Shown here piece after piece: positions 42,331 through 51,639 of a stretch of 64,000 nucleotides of DNA; position 1 is the stretch's first letter, and each line of letters begins with the position of its first letter. Source of the stretch: Myroides sp. 1354 (GTDB lineage: Bacteria > Bacteroidota > Bacteroidia > Flavobacteriales > Flavobacteriaceae). Below the pieces are notes generated by a model. It did not search any database. It was not told the origin of the DNA and was given only the letters and a program-made list of their open reading frames with translations. The stretch covers positions 121,579-185,578 of the forward strand of contig NZ_JACAGN010000006.1 of NCBI RefSeq assembly GCF_030324495.1. Reading direction: 5' to 3'. Position numbers and translations under genes: made by a program.

Positions 42331-43227
42331 ATGTTTGATTTTCGGTTAAAGGTTTTTTATACAGTAGCAAAAAGGGAAAGCTTTACCAAAGCAGCCAAAG
42401 AGCTACTCATCTCCCAACCAGCCGTTTCTAAACATATTCGAGAGATTGAATCTCACTATCAGACGAAACTTTTTGTGCGCGACGGTATTACGATTCGCTT
42501 AACCGAATCAGGGCGATTGCTGTATACCTATGCGGAGGATATTTTTTCCACTTATCGCAATTTAGAATTCGATATGCATGCACTCAATGCAAAAATGGGA
42601 GGCAATCTGCGTATCGGGGCGAGTACAACTGTTTCTCAATACGTTTTACCTCCTCTTTTGGCGGAATTTAGAGGAAAAGTTCACGATATACACTTGGATA
42701 TCCTTTCTGAAAATTCAGCCGTAATAGAGCAGTTGTTATTGAGTAAAAATATAGATGTGGGAATTGTTGAAGGATGTTCCAAAAATCCGCAGATTAAGTA
42801 TATCGATTTTATTGATGACGAAATTGTCTTGGTATGTCGAGCAGAAAATCCCAAGTTTAAAACGGGAATTATTGAGCCTGAAGAACTCAAAGACTATTCC
42901 TTTTTACTGAGAGAAACTGGATCAGGTACCCTAGATGTTATTGAAAGTAATCTGAATCAAGTCGGTATTTCACTCAATCAATTGCGCAATGAAATGAACT
43001 TTTCCAGTACAGAAAGTATTAAGATGTATCTGAAGCATTCTGATAGCTTCGCTTTTCTTTCCATTCACGCTATTTTAAAAGAATTAAAGTATAATGAATT
43101 GGTTGTCGTGGATATTAACGGATTGGATATCCGTAGAAAATTCAGCATTGTACAGCGCCAAGGGCAAGAAAGTGCCTTGGTAGAACTGTTTATTCGATTC
43201 ATTAAATCGTATAACCTAAAGTTATAG
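42331..43227 (+). CDS. LysR-family transcriptional regulator
   Basis: 298 residues, the normal LysR length. The N-terminal helix-turn-helix reads TVAKRESFTKAAKELLISQPAVSKHIREIE, followed by a substrate-binding domain (GGNLRIGASTTVSQYVLPPLL). The regulator lies just upstream of the YeiH-type transporter on the same strand, matching the YeiE/YeiH pairing of enterobacteria, so it probably controls that gene in response to a sulfur-related ligand; the ligand is inference. Confidence 0.85.
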   Translation: MFDFRLKVFYTVAKRESFTKAAKELLISQPAVSKHIREIESHYQTKLFVRDGITIRLTESGRLLYTYAEDIFSTYRNLEFDMHALNAKMGGNLRIGASTTVSQYVLPPLLAEFRGKVHDIHLDILSENSAVIEQLLLSKNIDVGIVEGCSKNPQIKYIDFIDDEIVLVCRAENPKFKTGIIEPEELKDYSFLLRETGSGTLDVIESNLNQVGISLNQLRNEMNFSSTESIKMYLKHSDSFAFLSIHAILKELKYNELVVVDINGLDIRRKFSIVQRQGQESALVELFIRFIKSYNLKL

Positions 43228-43298
43228 CCGATAACTATTATGTATTTTTTTCGCCTTTCTAGATGATTGACCTTTGTAGGGTAGAAAATAGATACACG

Positions 43299-44240
43299 AT
43301 GACTATACAAAATAACAATACAGTTCTAGGGAGTAAAATCATTTTAATCGGTTTAGCCGTTTTGAGTTTGTTTCCCTTTATCTCTTCCGCCACTGCTTTA
43401 GTTTTGGGGATTATATACGCCCAAATCTTTGAAAACCCTTATGGCAAACAAACGAAAAAAGCGACGGGACTACTGTTAAAGGTTGCCGTGGTAGGGTTGG
43501 GGTTTGGGATGAATATCTACAGCGCTTTAGCAGCGGGAAAAGATGGATTCGTCTTGACTATTTTTTCAATCTTCTTAACCTTAATCTTGGGATTTGGAAT
43601 AGGAAAACTATTGAAAATTGACAAGAAAATATCGTACTTAATTTCTTCGGGAACTGCTATCTGTGGAGGTAGTGCTATTGCAGCCGTATCCCCAGTGATT
43701 GATGCAGATGAAAAACAAATATCCGTTGCTTTGGGAATTGTATTTGTCCTTAATTCTATTGCTTTGATTATCTTTCCTCCCATAGGACATGCGTTGGGGC
43801 TGAGTCAAGTAGATTTCGGACTTTGGTCTGCGATCGCCATTCACGATACGAGTTCTGTAGTCGGTGCAGCTGCTAAATATGGAGATGAAGCCTTAGAAGT
43901 AGCTACAACGGTTAAATTAGCCCGTGCCTTATGGGTGATTCCGGTTGCCTTTTTATCTACCATGCTTTTCAAAAACAAAGGGTCAAAGGTGAAAATTCCC
44001 TATTTCATTGGATTGTTTATCCTTGCTATGCTAGCTAATTCTTATATTCCTTTTATTCAACCTTTAGGTCCTTATATTGTAGAATTATCCAAAGCCGCAT
44101 TGACATTAACCCTCTTTTTAATCGGTACGTCATTATCCTTTCGAACCGTAAAAAACGTAGGGGCAAAACCCTTTATTGAAGGCGTTTTGTTGTGGGTGTT
44201 TATTTCGGTAAGTTCGTTAGCGTATATCTTATATCTGTAG
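43299..44240 (+). CDS. YeiH/UPF0324 family transporter
   Basis: 313 residues from MTIQNNNTV at 43299; an ATG at 43263 would add a polar extension. It has about nine to ten membrane segments and the family motifs VGLGFGMNIYSA, GTAICGGSAIAAVSPVI and AIHDTSSVVGAA. Members are proposed exporters of sulfite-derived anions (sulfonate/sulfate). The LysR regulator upstream supports a regulated export role. Confidence 0.85.
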   Translation: MTIQNNNTVLGSKIILIGLAVLSLFPFISSATALVLGIIYAQIFENPYGKQTKKATGLLLKVAVVGLGFGMNIYSALAAGKDGFVLTIFSIFLTLILGFGIGKLLKIDKKISYLISSGTAICGGSAIAAVSPVIDADEKQISVALGIVFVLNSIALIIFPPIGHALGLSQVDFGLWSAIAIHDTSSVVGAAAKYGDEALEVATTVKLARALWVIPVAFLSTMLFKNKGSKVKIPYFIGLFILAMLANSYIPFIQPLGPYIVELSKAALTLTLFLIGTSLSFRTVKNVGAKPFIEGVLLWVFISVSSLAYILYL

Positions 44241-44244
44241 AGGA

Positions 44245-44299
44245 GTTATCGGTTATGAGTGATCTGTTATCGGTTAACAGATCACTCATAACCGATAAC
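44245..44299. repeat. 25-bp perfect inverted repeat
   Basis: GTTATCGGTTATGAGTGATC continues to 44269 and is repeated in reverse complement at 44275-44299 with the loop TCGGT. It belongs to the 'gttatc/ggttat' intergenic word family also seen at 35401. It lies between the transporter stop and the T-run hairpin at 44310. A second role as terminator is possible, but the other hairpin is the better one. Confidence 0.85.
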
Positions 44300-44309
44300 A
44301 GGTAACCAT

Positions 44310-44343
44310 AAAAAAACGGCAATTTTTCAATTGCCGTTTTTTT
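44310..44343. terminator. Bidirectional terminator
   Basis: AAAAAAACGGCAATT (44310-44324) and AATTGCCGTTTTTTT (44329-44343) form a perfect stem between two converging genes. Confidence 0.9.
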
Positions 44344-44345
44344 AT

Positions 44346-45974
44346 TTATACTTGAATAACACCTAAGTTGAATGGTTTCTCGATAGGCGCGTGATTCGCC
44401 GCTTCAATTCCCATAGAAATCCACTTTCTCGTATCTAGTGGGTCGATGATAGCATCGGTCCAAATGCGAGCAGCAGCATAATAAGGTGAAACTTGTTTGT
44501 CGTATTTCGCTTTAATTTTATCGTATAATTTTTGTTCTTCTTCAGCCGATAATTCTTCCCCTTTTGCTTTTAGAGAAGAAGCTTCGATTTGCAGTAATAC
44601 TTTGGCTGCTTGAGCACCACCCATTACCGCAAGTTCTGCACTTGGCCAAGCAAAGATTAAACGCGGATCATAAGCCTTTCCACACATTGCATAGTTACCT
44701 GCACCATATGAATTTCCTACAACTACCGTAAATTTAGGAACAACAGAGTTTGAAACGGCATTCACCATTTTTGCTCCATCTTTGATGATTCCTCCGTGTT
44801 CTGATTTAGAACCAACCATGAATCCCGTTACATCTTGTAGGAATACCAATGGAATTTTCTTTTGGTTGCAATTGGCAATAAAACGAGTAGCCTTATCTGC
44901 AGAGTCGGAATAAATTACTCCTCCAAACTGCATTTCTCCTTTTTTCGTTTTTACCACTTTGCGTTGGTTGGCAACGATTCCAACCGCCCATCCATCTATA
45001 CGAGCATATCCTGTAATGATCGATTGACCATATCCTTCTTTGTACTCTTCAAATTCAGACTCGTCAACCAAGCGTTTGATGATTTCCATCATATCGTATT
45101 GTTCCGCACGGGATTTGGGTAAAATACCATAAATCTCATTCGGATCAGCAATTGGTTTCTTTGCTGCAATACGGTTGTATCCTGCCTTGTCAAAATCACC
45201 AATCTTATCTACTATATTTTTGATGGTATCTAAAGCGTCTTTATCGTCTTTTGCTTTGTAATCTGTTACACCTGAAATTTCACAGTGTGTAGTCGCGCCA
45301 CCTAGCGTTTCATTGTCGATACTCTCTCCAATAGCCGCTTTTACTAAATAGCTTCCTGCTAAGAAAATACTTCCCGTTTTATCAACGATTAAAGCTTCAT
45401 CGCTCATGATAGGTAAGTAGGCTCCTCCAGCAACACAACTCCCCATTACAGCAGCGATTTGCGTAATGCCCATGCTACTCATGATGGCGTTGTTTCTGAA
45501 AATTCTTCCAAAGTGTTCTTTGTCAGGAAAAATTTCATCTTGTAAGGGTAAATAAACCCCAGCACTATCTACCAAATAGATAATCGGTAATTTATTTTCT
45601 ATTGCGATTTCTTGTGCGCGTAAATTTTTCTTTCCAGTAATCGGAAACCAAGCACCTGCTTTTACAGTAGCGTCATTGGCTACAACGATACACTGTTTTC
45701 CTTTGATATAACCTATTTTGACTACAACACCAGCTGAAGGACATCCTCCGTGTTCTTCATACATTTCATCTCCCGCAAAAGCACCAATCTCTATACTATT
45801 TGTCTTGGGATCTAATAGATAGTCAATGCGTTCTCTGGCTGTCATTTTTCCTTGTTGGTGTAATTTTTCAATTCTTTTTTCACCTCCACCAAGTTTAACT
45901 TTTGCTAGTTTTCGTTTTAAATCTGAAAGCAATAACTTGTTGTGATCTTCGTTTTTATTGAAGTTAATATCCAT
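44346..45974 (-). CDS. Acyl-CoA carboxylase beta subunit (methylcrotonyl-CoA type)
   Basis: 542 residues of carboxyltransferase fold with the two oxyanion-hole regions (DSAGVYLPLQDEIFPDKEHFGRIF; AVMGSCVAGGAYLPIM and GNSYGAGNYAMCGKAYDPRLIF). The segments FLAGSYLVKAAIGE and NETLGGATTHCEISGVTDY favour a methylcrotonyl-CoA carboxylase beta subunit over propionyl-CoA. It would work in leucine breakdown. No alpha (biotin) subunit is adjacent, so the partner must be elsewhere. Substrate is inference. Confidence 0.85.
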   Translation of the reverse strand: MDINFNKNEDHNKLLLSDLKRKLAKVKLGGGEKRIEKLHQQGKMTARERIDYLLDPKTNSIEIGAFAGDEMYEEHGGCPSAGVVVKIGYIKGKQCIVVANDATVKAGAWFPITGKKNLRAQEIAIENKLPIIYLVDSAGVYLPLQDEIFPDKEHFGRIFRNNAIMSSMGITQIAAVMGSCVAGGAYLPIMSDEALIVDKTGSIFLAGSYLVKAAIGESIDNETLGGATTHCEISGVTDYKAKDDKDALDTIKNIVDKIGDFDKAGYNRIAAKKPIADPNEIYGILPKSRAEQYDMMEIIKRLVDESEFEEYKEGYGQSIITGYARIDGWAVGIVANQRKVVKTKKGEMQFGGVIYSDSADKATRFIANCNQKKIPLVFLQDVTGFMVGSKSEHGGIIKDGAKMVNAVSNSVVPKFTVVVGNSYGAGNYAMCGKAYDPRLIFAWPSAELAVMGGAQAAKVLLQIEASSLKAKGEELSAEEEQKLYDKIKAKYDKQVSPYYAAARIWTDAIIDPLDTRKWISMGIEAANHAPIEKPFNLGVIQV

Positions 45975-46226
45975 AGTTATTTAGGTTGTTGTATAATGTT
46001 ATTAGTTTTCGCTAAAGTACAAAATTAAAATATATCGGAATACTAATCTTCTTACTATTCACGAATGCTTAAACATCAAAGCGAATCAGAATGAGAAGCT
46101 CAACTTAAAAACAAGAGAGGAGAGAATTGAATGCTTTTTTTGTTAAATTAATTGGTTGATAATTAAAGATGAAAAATGAAGATTCGAGATTTGTTTGCAC
46201 TATGGATTAAACTGATAGCAAACTGA

Positions 46227-46427
46227 ATGACCATGAGTCATTTGCCAAATTTTCTCAGTAATAGTTGGTATTGGTTTAAATCTAGTGCTGTTGAAAATCC
46301 TTATGAATACGTACAAACGGGCAACTATTGGTTCGTCAGTGTATTCAATTTAATTATGGGGTGTTTTTTGGTTAGCAATAGTCGTAAAATCGCTTTTTGG
46401 TTTGTAAAGAGTACAGAAATAAAATGA
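46227..46427 (+). CDS. Small membrane protein, tentative
   Basis: 66 residues with one clear hydrophobic stretch (YWFVSVFNLIMGCFLV) and a polar start (HLPNFLSNSWYWFKSSAVENPYEY). ATG at 46227 or 46233. No homologue is recognised; it could be chance, but the segment is well formed for an inner-membrane protein. The flanks 46000-46226 and 46428-46660 hold no gene I can see. Confidence 0.3.
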   Translation: MTMSHLPNFLSNSWYWFKSSAVENPYEYVQTGNYWFVSVFNLIMGCFLVSNSRKIAFWFVKSTEIK

Positions 46428-46664
46428 TTTTTTTAAGTTGCTGATTTTTATGTGTTTATGTGGTTTTTATGGAAAGAAGAGGTATTGGTTTATTATTCCA
46501 ATGTTACCTTAATGTTAAGTGATTGTATCTAAACTAGAGTAAGGTTAAGTTTTTAAGTAGCTGTAATTCAGTAAATAAAGGGGTTTGGTATGAGGAAAAC
46601 CGAGATAAACCGTGTTTTGACGTAAAAATTAACGTTAAGGAAACATTCGCTTGATTTTATTGCG

Positions 46665-46672
46665 TAATTTTG
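46665..46672 (+). promoter_or_regulatory. Candidate -7 element TAATTTTG
   Basis: TAATTTTG fits the TAnnTTTG consensus, 28 bases before the DUF47 start. No convincing -33 TTTG is seen at the right spacing. Confidence 0.35.
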
Positions 46673-46700
46673 CCTCTGTTTATAACATATATTTTATATA

Positions 46701-47345
46701 ATGTCATTGAATAACATTTTTCAATTTTTAGTTCCAAAGGACAAAACGTTTTATCCTTTATTTGAACAAGCAGCTATTAAGCTTAAGAAATTATCAGAAA
46801 CGCTGAATGAGGCTGTGCACACACCAGCAAAAGAAAGAGAAAAATTACTTAAAGATGTTGAGGTAATTAAGGTAGAGATCGAGGCGATTGCACAAAAAAC
46901 GAGAATCGAATTAGGGAAAAACTTCATCACTCCTTTTGATAGAGAAGATATCCATAATTTGATTACTGCGGTGGATGATGTAGCGGATCACTTATCTGAT
47001 GCTGCTTCTCGTATGAGATTGTATCAAATTGACAAAATCACAAAACCTTTGCGTAAATTGACTGAAGCAAACTTAGAAGCTTGTAGTGAAGTACACAAAG
47101 GACTATTACATTTAAAAGACTTAAAAAAGCTAGAAGAGTTAGCAACTGTATGTAAAAACATTTCACGCTTAGAGAGAAAAGCGGATAAAGTTTTTGATAA
47201 GGCCGTAGCAGATATTTTTGAAAACGAAAATAACGCGATCGAAATTATAAAATACAAAGAGGTAATGGTGGCATTAGAAACGGCTACAGATAGTTGTAGA
47301 GACGTGGCTAACGTTTTAGAAACTGTTATCGTGAAATACTCTTAA
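46701..47345 (+). CDS. DUF47 family protein (PhoU-like)
   Basis: 214 residues, entirely helical, with PhoU-like duplicated blocks: ITPFDREDIHNLITAVDDVADHLSDAA is the DUF47 signature. Such proteins are encoded next to PiT transporters and are thought to regulate phosphate uptake. The pit gene follows 17 bases later on the same strand, as expected. Confidence 0.9.
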   Translation: MSLNNIFQFLVPKDKTFYPLFEQAAIKLKKLSETLNEAVHTPAKEREKLLKDVEVIKVEIEAIAQKTRIELGKNFITPFDREDIHNLITAVDDVADHLSDAASRMRLYQIDKITKPLRKLTEANLEACSEVHKGLLHLKDLKKLEELATVCKNISRLERKADKVFDKAVADIFENENNAIEIIKYKEVMVALETATDSCRDVANVLETVIVKYS

Positions 47346-47362
47346 TGATCTAGCGCAAGTAT

Positions 47363-48460
47363 ATGGAATTTTTTACAGAAATATTGAGTAATCAAAGTGG
47401 GATAATGCTAATTGTTATTATTGTATTGGCCCTAGGATTTGATTATATCAATGGTTTTCACGATGCCGCAAACTCAATTGCTACGATTGTAACAACACGA
47501 GTTTTGACGCCTTTCCAAGCCGTGCTTTGGGCGGCGGCTTTTAACTTCGCAGCTTATTTTATCTCCTTATACATTATTGGTGAATTTAAGATTGGTAATA
47601 CCATCGCCAAATCTGTAAACGAGAACTTTATTAGCTTAGAAGTTATTTTTGCAGGTCTTATTGCTGCAATTATTTGGAATTTAGCAACTTGGAAGTTGGG
47701 TATTCCTTCTTCTTCTTCTCATACCTTAATTGGAGGTTTTATTGGAGCTGCCGTTGCTCACGCAGGTGGTTTCTCCATTGAGGGAGTGGATGTTGTGGTG
47801 TACTCTAAAGTAGTTCCAATCTTCTTATTTATTTTTGGTGCTCCTTTATTAGGTTTAATACTCGCTTATTTTATCACCGTTGCTATTATGTGGATTTGTA
47901 GAAATCAAAACCACTATAAATGTGAGAAGTGGTTTAAACGCTTGCAATTAGTTTCTTCTGCTTTATTCTCATTAGGACACGGAGGAAATGACGCGCAGAA
48001 AGTAATGGGTATTATTGGTGCTGCTGTAATTTTCTATCACGTTAATGTAGATATGGACCCAGATTATTTAGTTGAGGGAGTAGATACCTTTAAAGTGTTC
48101 GTAGAGCACTGGTGGTGGGTTCCTTTGGCTTCTTTCTTATTTATTGGTTTAGGAACACTATCTGGTGGATGGAAAATCGTTAAAACCATGGGAAGTAAGA
48201 TTACGAAAGTAACACCTTTAGAGGGAGTTGCTGCGGAAACTGCAGGAGCTGTTGCCTTATATGTAACAGAACATTTAGGTATTCCTGTTTCTACAACACA
48301 TACCATTACGGGTTCAATCATCGGGGTAGGTGTAACAAAACGCGTATCAGCAGTGCGTTGGGGTGTTACGATAAACCTATTATGGGCTTGGATTTTGACA
48401 ATACCCGTATCAGCTATCATCGCTATGATTGTATATTATATCGTAGCTGCAGTGGTTTAA
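47363..48460 (+). CDS. pit: Inorganic phosphate transporter PiT
   Basis: 365 residues, about ten membrane segments. The PiT signatures are present: DYINGFHDAANSIATIV, KLGIPSSSSHTLIGG, GHGGNDAQKVMG and the second SSS-like VSTTHTITG. It imports phosphate (as a metal complex) with H+ or Na+. It forms a two-gene operon with the DUF47 gene and ends at a strong hairpin. Confidence 0.95.
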   Translation: MEFFTEILSNQSGIMLIVIIVLALGFDYINGFHDAANSIATIVTTRVLTPFQAVLWAAAFNFAAYFISLYIIGEFKIGNTIAKSVNENFISLEVIFAGLIAAIIWNLATWKLGIPSSSSHTLIGGFIGAAVAHAGGFSIEGVDVVVYSKVVPIFLFIFGAPLLGLILAYFITVAIMWICRNQNHYKCEKWFKRLQLVSSALFSLGHGGNDAQKVMGIIGAAVIFYHVNVDMDPDYLVEGVDTFKVFVEHWWWVPLASFLFIGLGTLSGGWKIVKTMGSKITKVTPLEGVAAETAGAVALYVTEHLGIPVSTTHTITGSIIGVGVTKRVSAVRWGVTINLLWAWILTIPVSAIIAMIVYYIVAAVV

Positions 48461-48486
48461 TTTGATACAAATTTTAGAATATATTG

Positions 48487-48519
48487 AAAAGGAATGATTG
48501 AAAAATCATTCCTTTTTTT
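48487..48519 (+). terminator. pit terminator
   Basis: AAAAGGAATGATT and AATCATTCCTTTT form a long stem with loop GAAA, followed by a T-run. Confidence 0.85.
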
Positions 48520-48778
48520 GTTTTTATTCCATATGAATTCTTAGCGTAATTGAAAGGTAATCTGAAGAAATGAAACAAAAATCAACTACCTAATGATGTA
48601 GGTTAATCCTGACTGGGTTCACTTAATTCCAGATTTTTAAAAAGTTCATTTTTTTAAAAAACACAATATCTTCTCATCGATCAAAAAGGTAAATACGAAT
48701 TTACGCTTTAGCTTTTTACAGTTTACATGTCTCTTTTTTTACATCTTTCGTTGTTTTGTACCGTTAAATAAGTAAAGA

Positions 48779-49477
48779 ATGAGAATGAAAGAAAAATTGG
48801 CCATAGGGCTTTTGATTTTTGGAATTACAATGGTTCAGGCACAAGAGAATATTGGTATTGGAACATTACAACCCCATACTTCCGCAATTTTAGATGTCAA
48901 CGCAACAGATAAAGGTATACTGTTTCCCAGAGTTGCCTTGAGTAAGGAAACTATTTTGTCCGGTGGCACAAATGCTGTCGGTGTGGTTGTTTTTAATACT
49001 GGTACAGCAGGTATTACCAAAAAGGGATTCTACTTTTGGAATGGAAGTAAATGGGAATTATTAGCCTTAGATTCAGAAATGACGATTGAAATTGAAACCA
49101 TCAATCAAAAATTAGAACAAATTAAGAATCCAATCTTAGTTGTAGGTAACCCACCTGTTTTTGCCAATGAAATTATCGATAATAAACAAGTATATATCGG
49201 AAGATTTGATATTGAAGTAGGAAAACCTCAATCTACGATTCTTGAGTATAATACAACTATTAAAACGCCTTTAGTTATCGCTAATTTAAACAAAGTAATA
49301 GATGCTAAAATTTACGATGCTACAGGAGCTTTGGTGGTACAGAGTATTGCAAATATTACCACAAGTGATGGTCTCTCTTTCCATTTTGGTAATCCAAATA
49401 TGTATACCGCATTACCAGTAGGACGTTATCAGTTGGTTTTGAAGTACAGTACTACGTTGCCAGCACCAACAAATTAA
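48779..49477 (+). CDS. Secreted surface protein (IGIGT/SAxLDV type)
   Basis: 232 residues with a signal peptide (ending VQAQ). Directly after it comes NIGIGTLQPHTSAILDV and GKGILFPRV-like sequence, the conserved N-terminus of many Bacteroidota surface proteins. The middle (GTAGITKKGFYFWNGSKWELL) is also typical. The C-terminal half (from about residue 120) is beta-rich, with no known domain. It begins a group of four exported proteins on one strand; no T9SS C-terminal domain is visible. Confidence 0.7.
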   Translation: MRMKEKLAIGLLIFGITMVQAQENIGIGTLQPHTSAILDVNATDKGILFPRVALSKETILSGGTNAVGVVVFNTGTAGITKKGFYFWNGSKWELLALDSEMTIEIETINQKLEQIKNPILVVGNPPVFANEIIDNKQVYIGRFDIEVGKPQSTILEYNTTIKTPLVIANLNKVIDAKIYDATGALVVQSIANITTSDGLSFHFGNPNMYTALPVGRYQLVLKYSTTLPAPTN

Positions 49478-49509
49478 AAAATAGAAGAAGAAATCATAAT
49501 AGTGAAAAG

Positions 49510-50142
49510 ATGAAAAATAAAATACGAATTATCTTGTTTTTAGTCCTCGGATATGCACAATTGTCTTATGGACAAGTTGTAATTGGAGGAGCAACATATC
49601 CTGTGGAAGGAGCCTTATTGGATTTAAAAGAATACAAGGCCAATACAGAAAATGTGACAGCAGCTAAAGGATTGTTGTTTCCTCGGGTAAAGCTAACGAG
49701 CTTAACGAGCTTAGTTCCTTTGGTGCAAGTGGAAACAACTGAAAATAAAAAAGAACATATTGGTTTACAAGTTTATCATATAGGAGATAGTGAAATTCCA
49801 GCAGGACTAAAGGTATGGGATGGCGCTAAATGGATAGGCAGCGGTGGTGAAAAACAAGAACAGTGGATTTATATGCCTGCATTTCCCATTCAAATGCATC
49901 AAACAACAGAGCAAAAAATAAACCTCTATGAGGAATATAAAAAACAAATAGGTGATGTTAGTGGAATGATTATTTGGGAGGAAAGAGAAGTGAAATTTGT
50001 GATTACAGGGTACGACGCTACCGCTTTTAATACTGCGCCTCTTGTTAAAATAGAAAATGGCAAGCAATATTTAGTATACAAAGCTAAAGTAAATGGCGTA
50101 ACAGCATCTAGTTATTTAAATATAATTATAGTGAAGATATAA
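49510..50142 (+). CDS. Secreted surface protein (IGIGT/SAxLDV related)
   Basis: 210 residues with a signal peptide (ending SYGQ) and a diverged form of the same start: VVIGGATYPVEGALLDLKEYK ... AKGLLFPRVKLTSL. The next section has GLKVWDGAKWIGSGG. Thus it is a relative of the gene before it. Its stop (50140-50142) shares one base with the ATG of the next gene, so translation is coupled. Confidence 0.65.
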   Translation: MKNKIRIILFLVLGYAQLSYGQVVIGGATYPVEGALLDLKEYKANTENVTAAKGLLFPRVKLTSLTSLVPLVQVETTENKKEHIGLQVYHIGDSEIPAGLKVWDGAKWIGSGGEKQEQWIYMPAFPIQMHQTTEQKINLYEEYKKQIGDVSGMIIWEEREVKFVITGYDATAFNTAPLVKIENGKQYLVYKAKVNGVTASSYLNIIIVKI

Positions 50143-51635
50143 TGAAACAAAAAAACTATGTAATCGGATATTGTGGTTTGTTTTTTTTCTTTTTATCTAC
50201 AATGGCATATGCACAATTGCCTTATGATAATACAGCGGTTTCAGAAGAGGAATTCAGTCTATTTGAAGGTTCTGGTATAGTTAATTTTAAACCGCATGGG
50301 ATAGAATTAACGACTGGAGCGAATCAAACCAATGGAGTGTTTTTAGAAGAAGTGATATTTGCGTCTGAACGTGGATTTATCTTAGGATTTGATTATCTAA
50401 TGACGGGAGTAGGTGGAAATTCAACAGACCGAGGTGCGAATGGGATTGCACTTGTTCTTTTTGATGCTAGTGTGAAAGATCTCAAAATAGGATCGAAAAC
50501 TGCTGGATTGGGTTATAGCTATAGCAATGCTGTGAATACCAATCAAGCCGTACCTGGATTTACCAAAGGTTTTTTGAGTATTGGATTAGATTTGTATGGC
50601 GATTCGAAAAATCGAAAAAAATTAGATAATGAATTTAGAAATGGGATTGAAATCCCAAGCAAACAAAATAATCACATTACTGTTCGTGGTCAAGGAGATA
50701 AATTAGAAGGGTATCCTGTCTATATTTCACAAAGTGTTACAAATATTGAGGAACGTTATAAACTTAATTTACATACAGGGGAATATACGCAAAATTTTGA
50801 AACGCCTGATCCAAATGGATTTAGGTTTAAACTCAGAGAGAACAATATTAGTAATGAATTAGATCTCAATGCTTCTTTTGGACATCCTTCCTATCGCAGG
50901 GTTATTGTTAGTTTGTTACCTGCTAAAAAACTGCATGATATAGGATTTTACTTAAATGTCGATATGATTTATGGCAATAAAACAAGCCGAATAATAAATT
51001 CTTTTTTTATTCCATCGGAGGATATGATTAAATATCAAGAGGCTAGTTCAACTACTGCGAATGTTTTAAAGGAAAAATGGATCAGTACACCAGCATTATT
51101 TAAAGTGGGATTTACAGCAACTACAGGAACAATTTATCAAAAGCAGATCATTAGAAATATCAAAATTAACCTTCCTTTCGCTCCAATCGTAAAAGATGTA
51201 GAAGCTCCAAATGCCTGTATAGACCACACTACAACAATTGATGTACTAATGAATAGTATCGGTTTTGATACCAATAAATATGTTGGAGGGCAAGATATTG
51301 CTTCTTTAGGAAGTAATGAACATTTAGACCCCTTTAGTTTTCAGTTTTTGACCTTAGTGGATAGTGAACTCAGAAATACGTTAGAACCTTATGTTGCAAT
51401 GACAGAGGCGGGTCGATATGAATACAGTCCCATCACAAAACAAGTTGTTTTTATCCCGAAAAACGGAATGACTTCTACTGAAGATACAATTTACTTCAGT
51501 ATAAAAAATAAAAGAAAAGTAATAGGAGGAACCGATTTAGGTGGAGAGCAGTATCGATCAGAAGGTGCTAAGATTAAATTGAATTTCACTCATACTTGCA
51601 ATAGCATTATCATGGTAAATGGAAGTGCTCTTTAA
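50142..51635 (+). CDS. Secreted L-type-lectin-like protein
   Basis: 497 residues with a signal peptide ending AYAQ. Residues 30-200 look like an L-type lectin domain: GVFLEEVIFASERGFILGFDY, then NGIALVLFDAS and AGLGYSYSN ... FLSIGLDLYGD, the strand order that makes the metal and sugar site in legume-lectin-like folds. The C-terminal third (from about residue 345, PIVKDVEAPNAC) is a separate beta domain. The next gene is a paralogue with the same layout. Confidence 0.65.
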   Translation: MKQKNYVIGYCGLFFFFLSTMAYAQLPYDNTAVSEEEFSLFEGSGIVNFKPHGIELTTGANQTNGVFLEEVIFASERGFILGFDYLMTGVGGNSTDRGANGIALVLFDASVKDLKIGSKTAGLGYSYSNAVNTNQAVPGFTKGFLSIGLDLYGDSKNRKKLDNEFRNGIEIPSKQNNHITVRGQGDKLEGYPVYISQSVTNIEERYKLNLHTGEYTQNFETPDPNGFRFKLRENNISNELDLNASFGHPSYRRVIVSLLPAKKLHDIGFYLNVDMIYGNKTSRIINSFFIPSEDMIKYQEASSTTANVLKEKWISTPALFKVGFTATTGTIYQKQIIRNIKINLPFAPIVKDVEAPNACIDHTTTIDVLMNSIGFDTNKYVGGQDIASLGSNEHLDPFSFQFLTLVDSELRNTLEPYVAMTEAGRYEYSPITKQVVFIPKNGMTSTEDTIYFSIKNKRKVIGGTDLGGEQYRSEGAKIKLNFTHTCNSIIMVNGSAL

Positions 51636-51639
51636 AAAA

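Noticed and set aside
42164-42349. 61-codon frame between the paralogue pair and the LysR gene
   Set aside because: It overlaps the LysR start, is rich in Lys/Thr from the 'cacaaaag' simple sequence, and has no further support.
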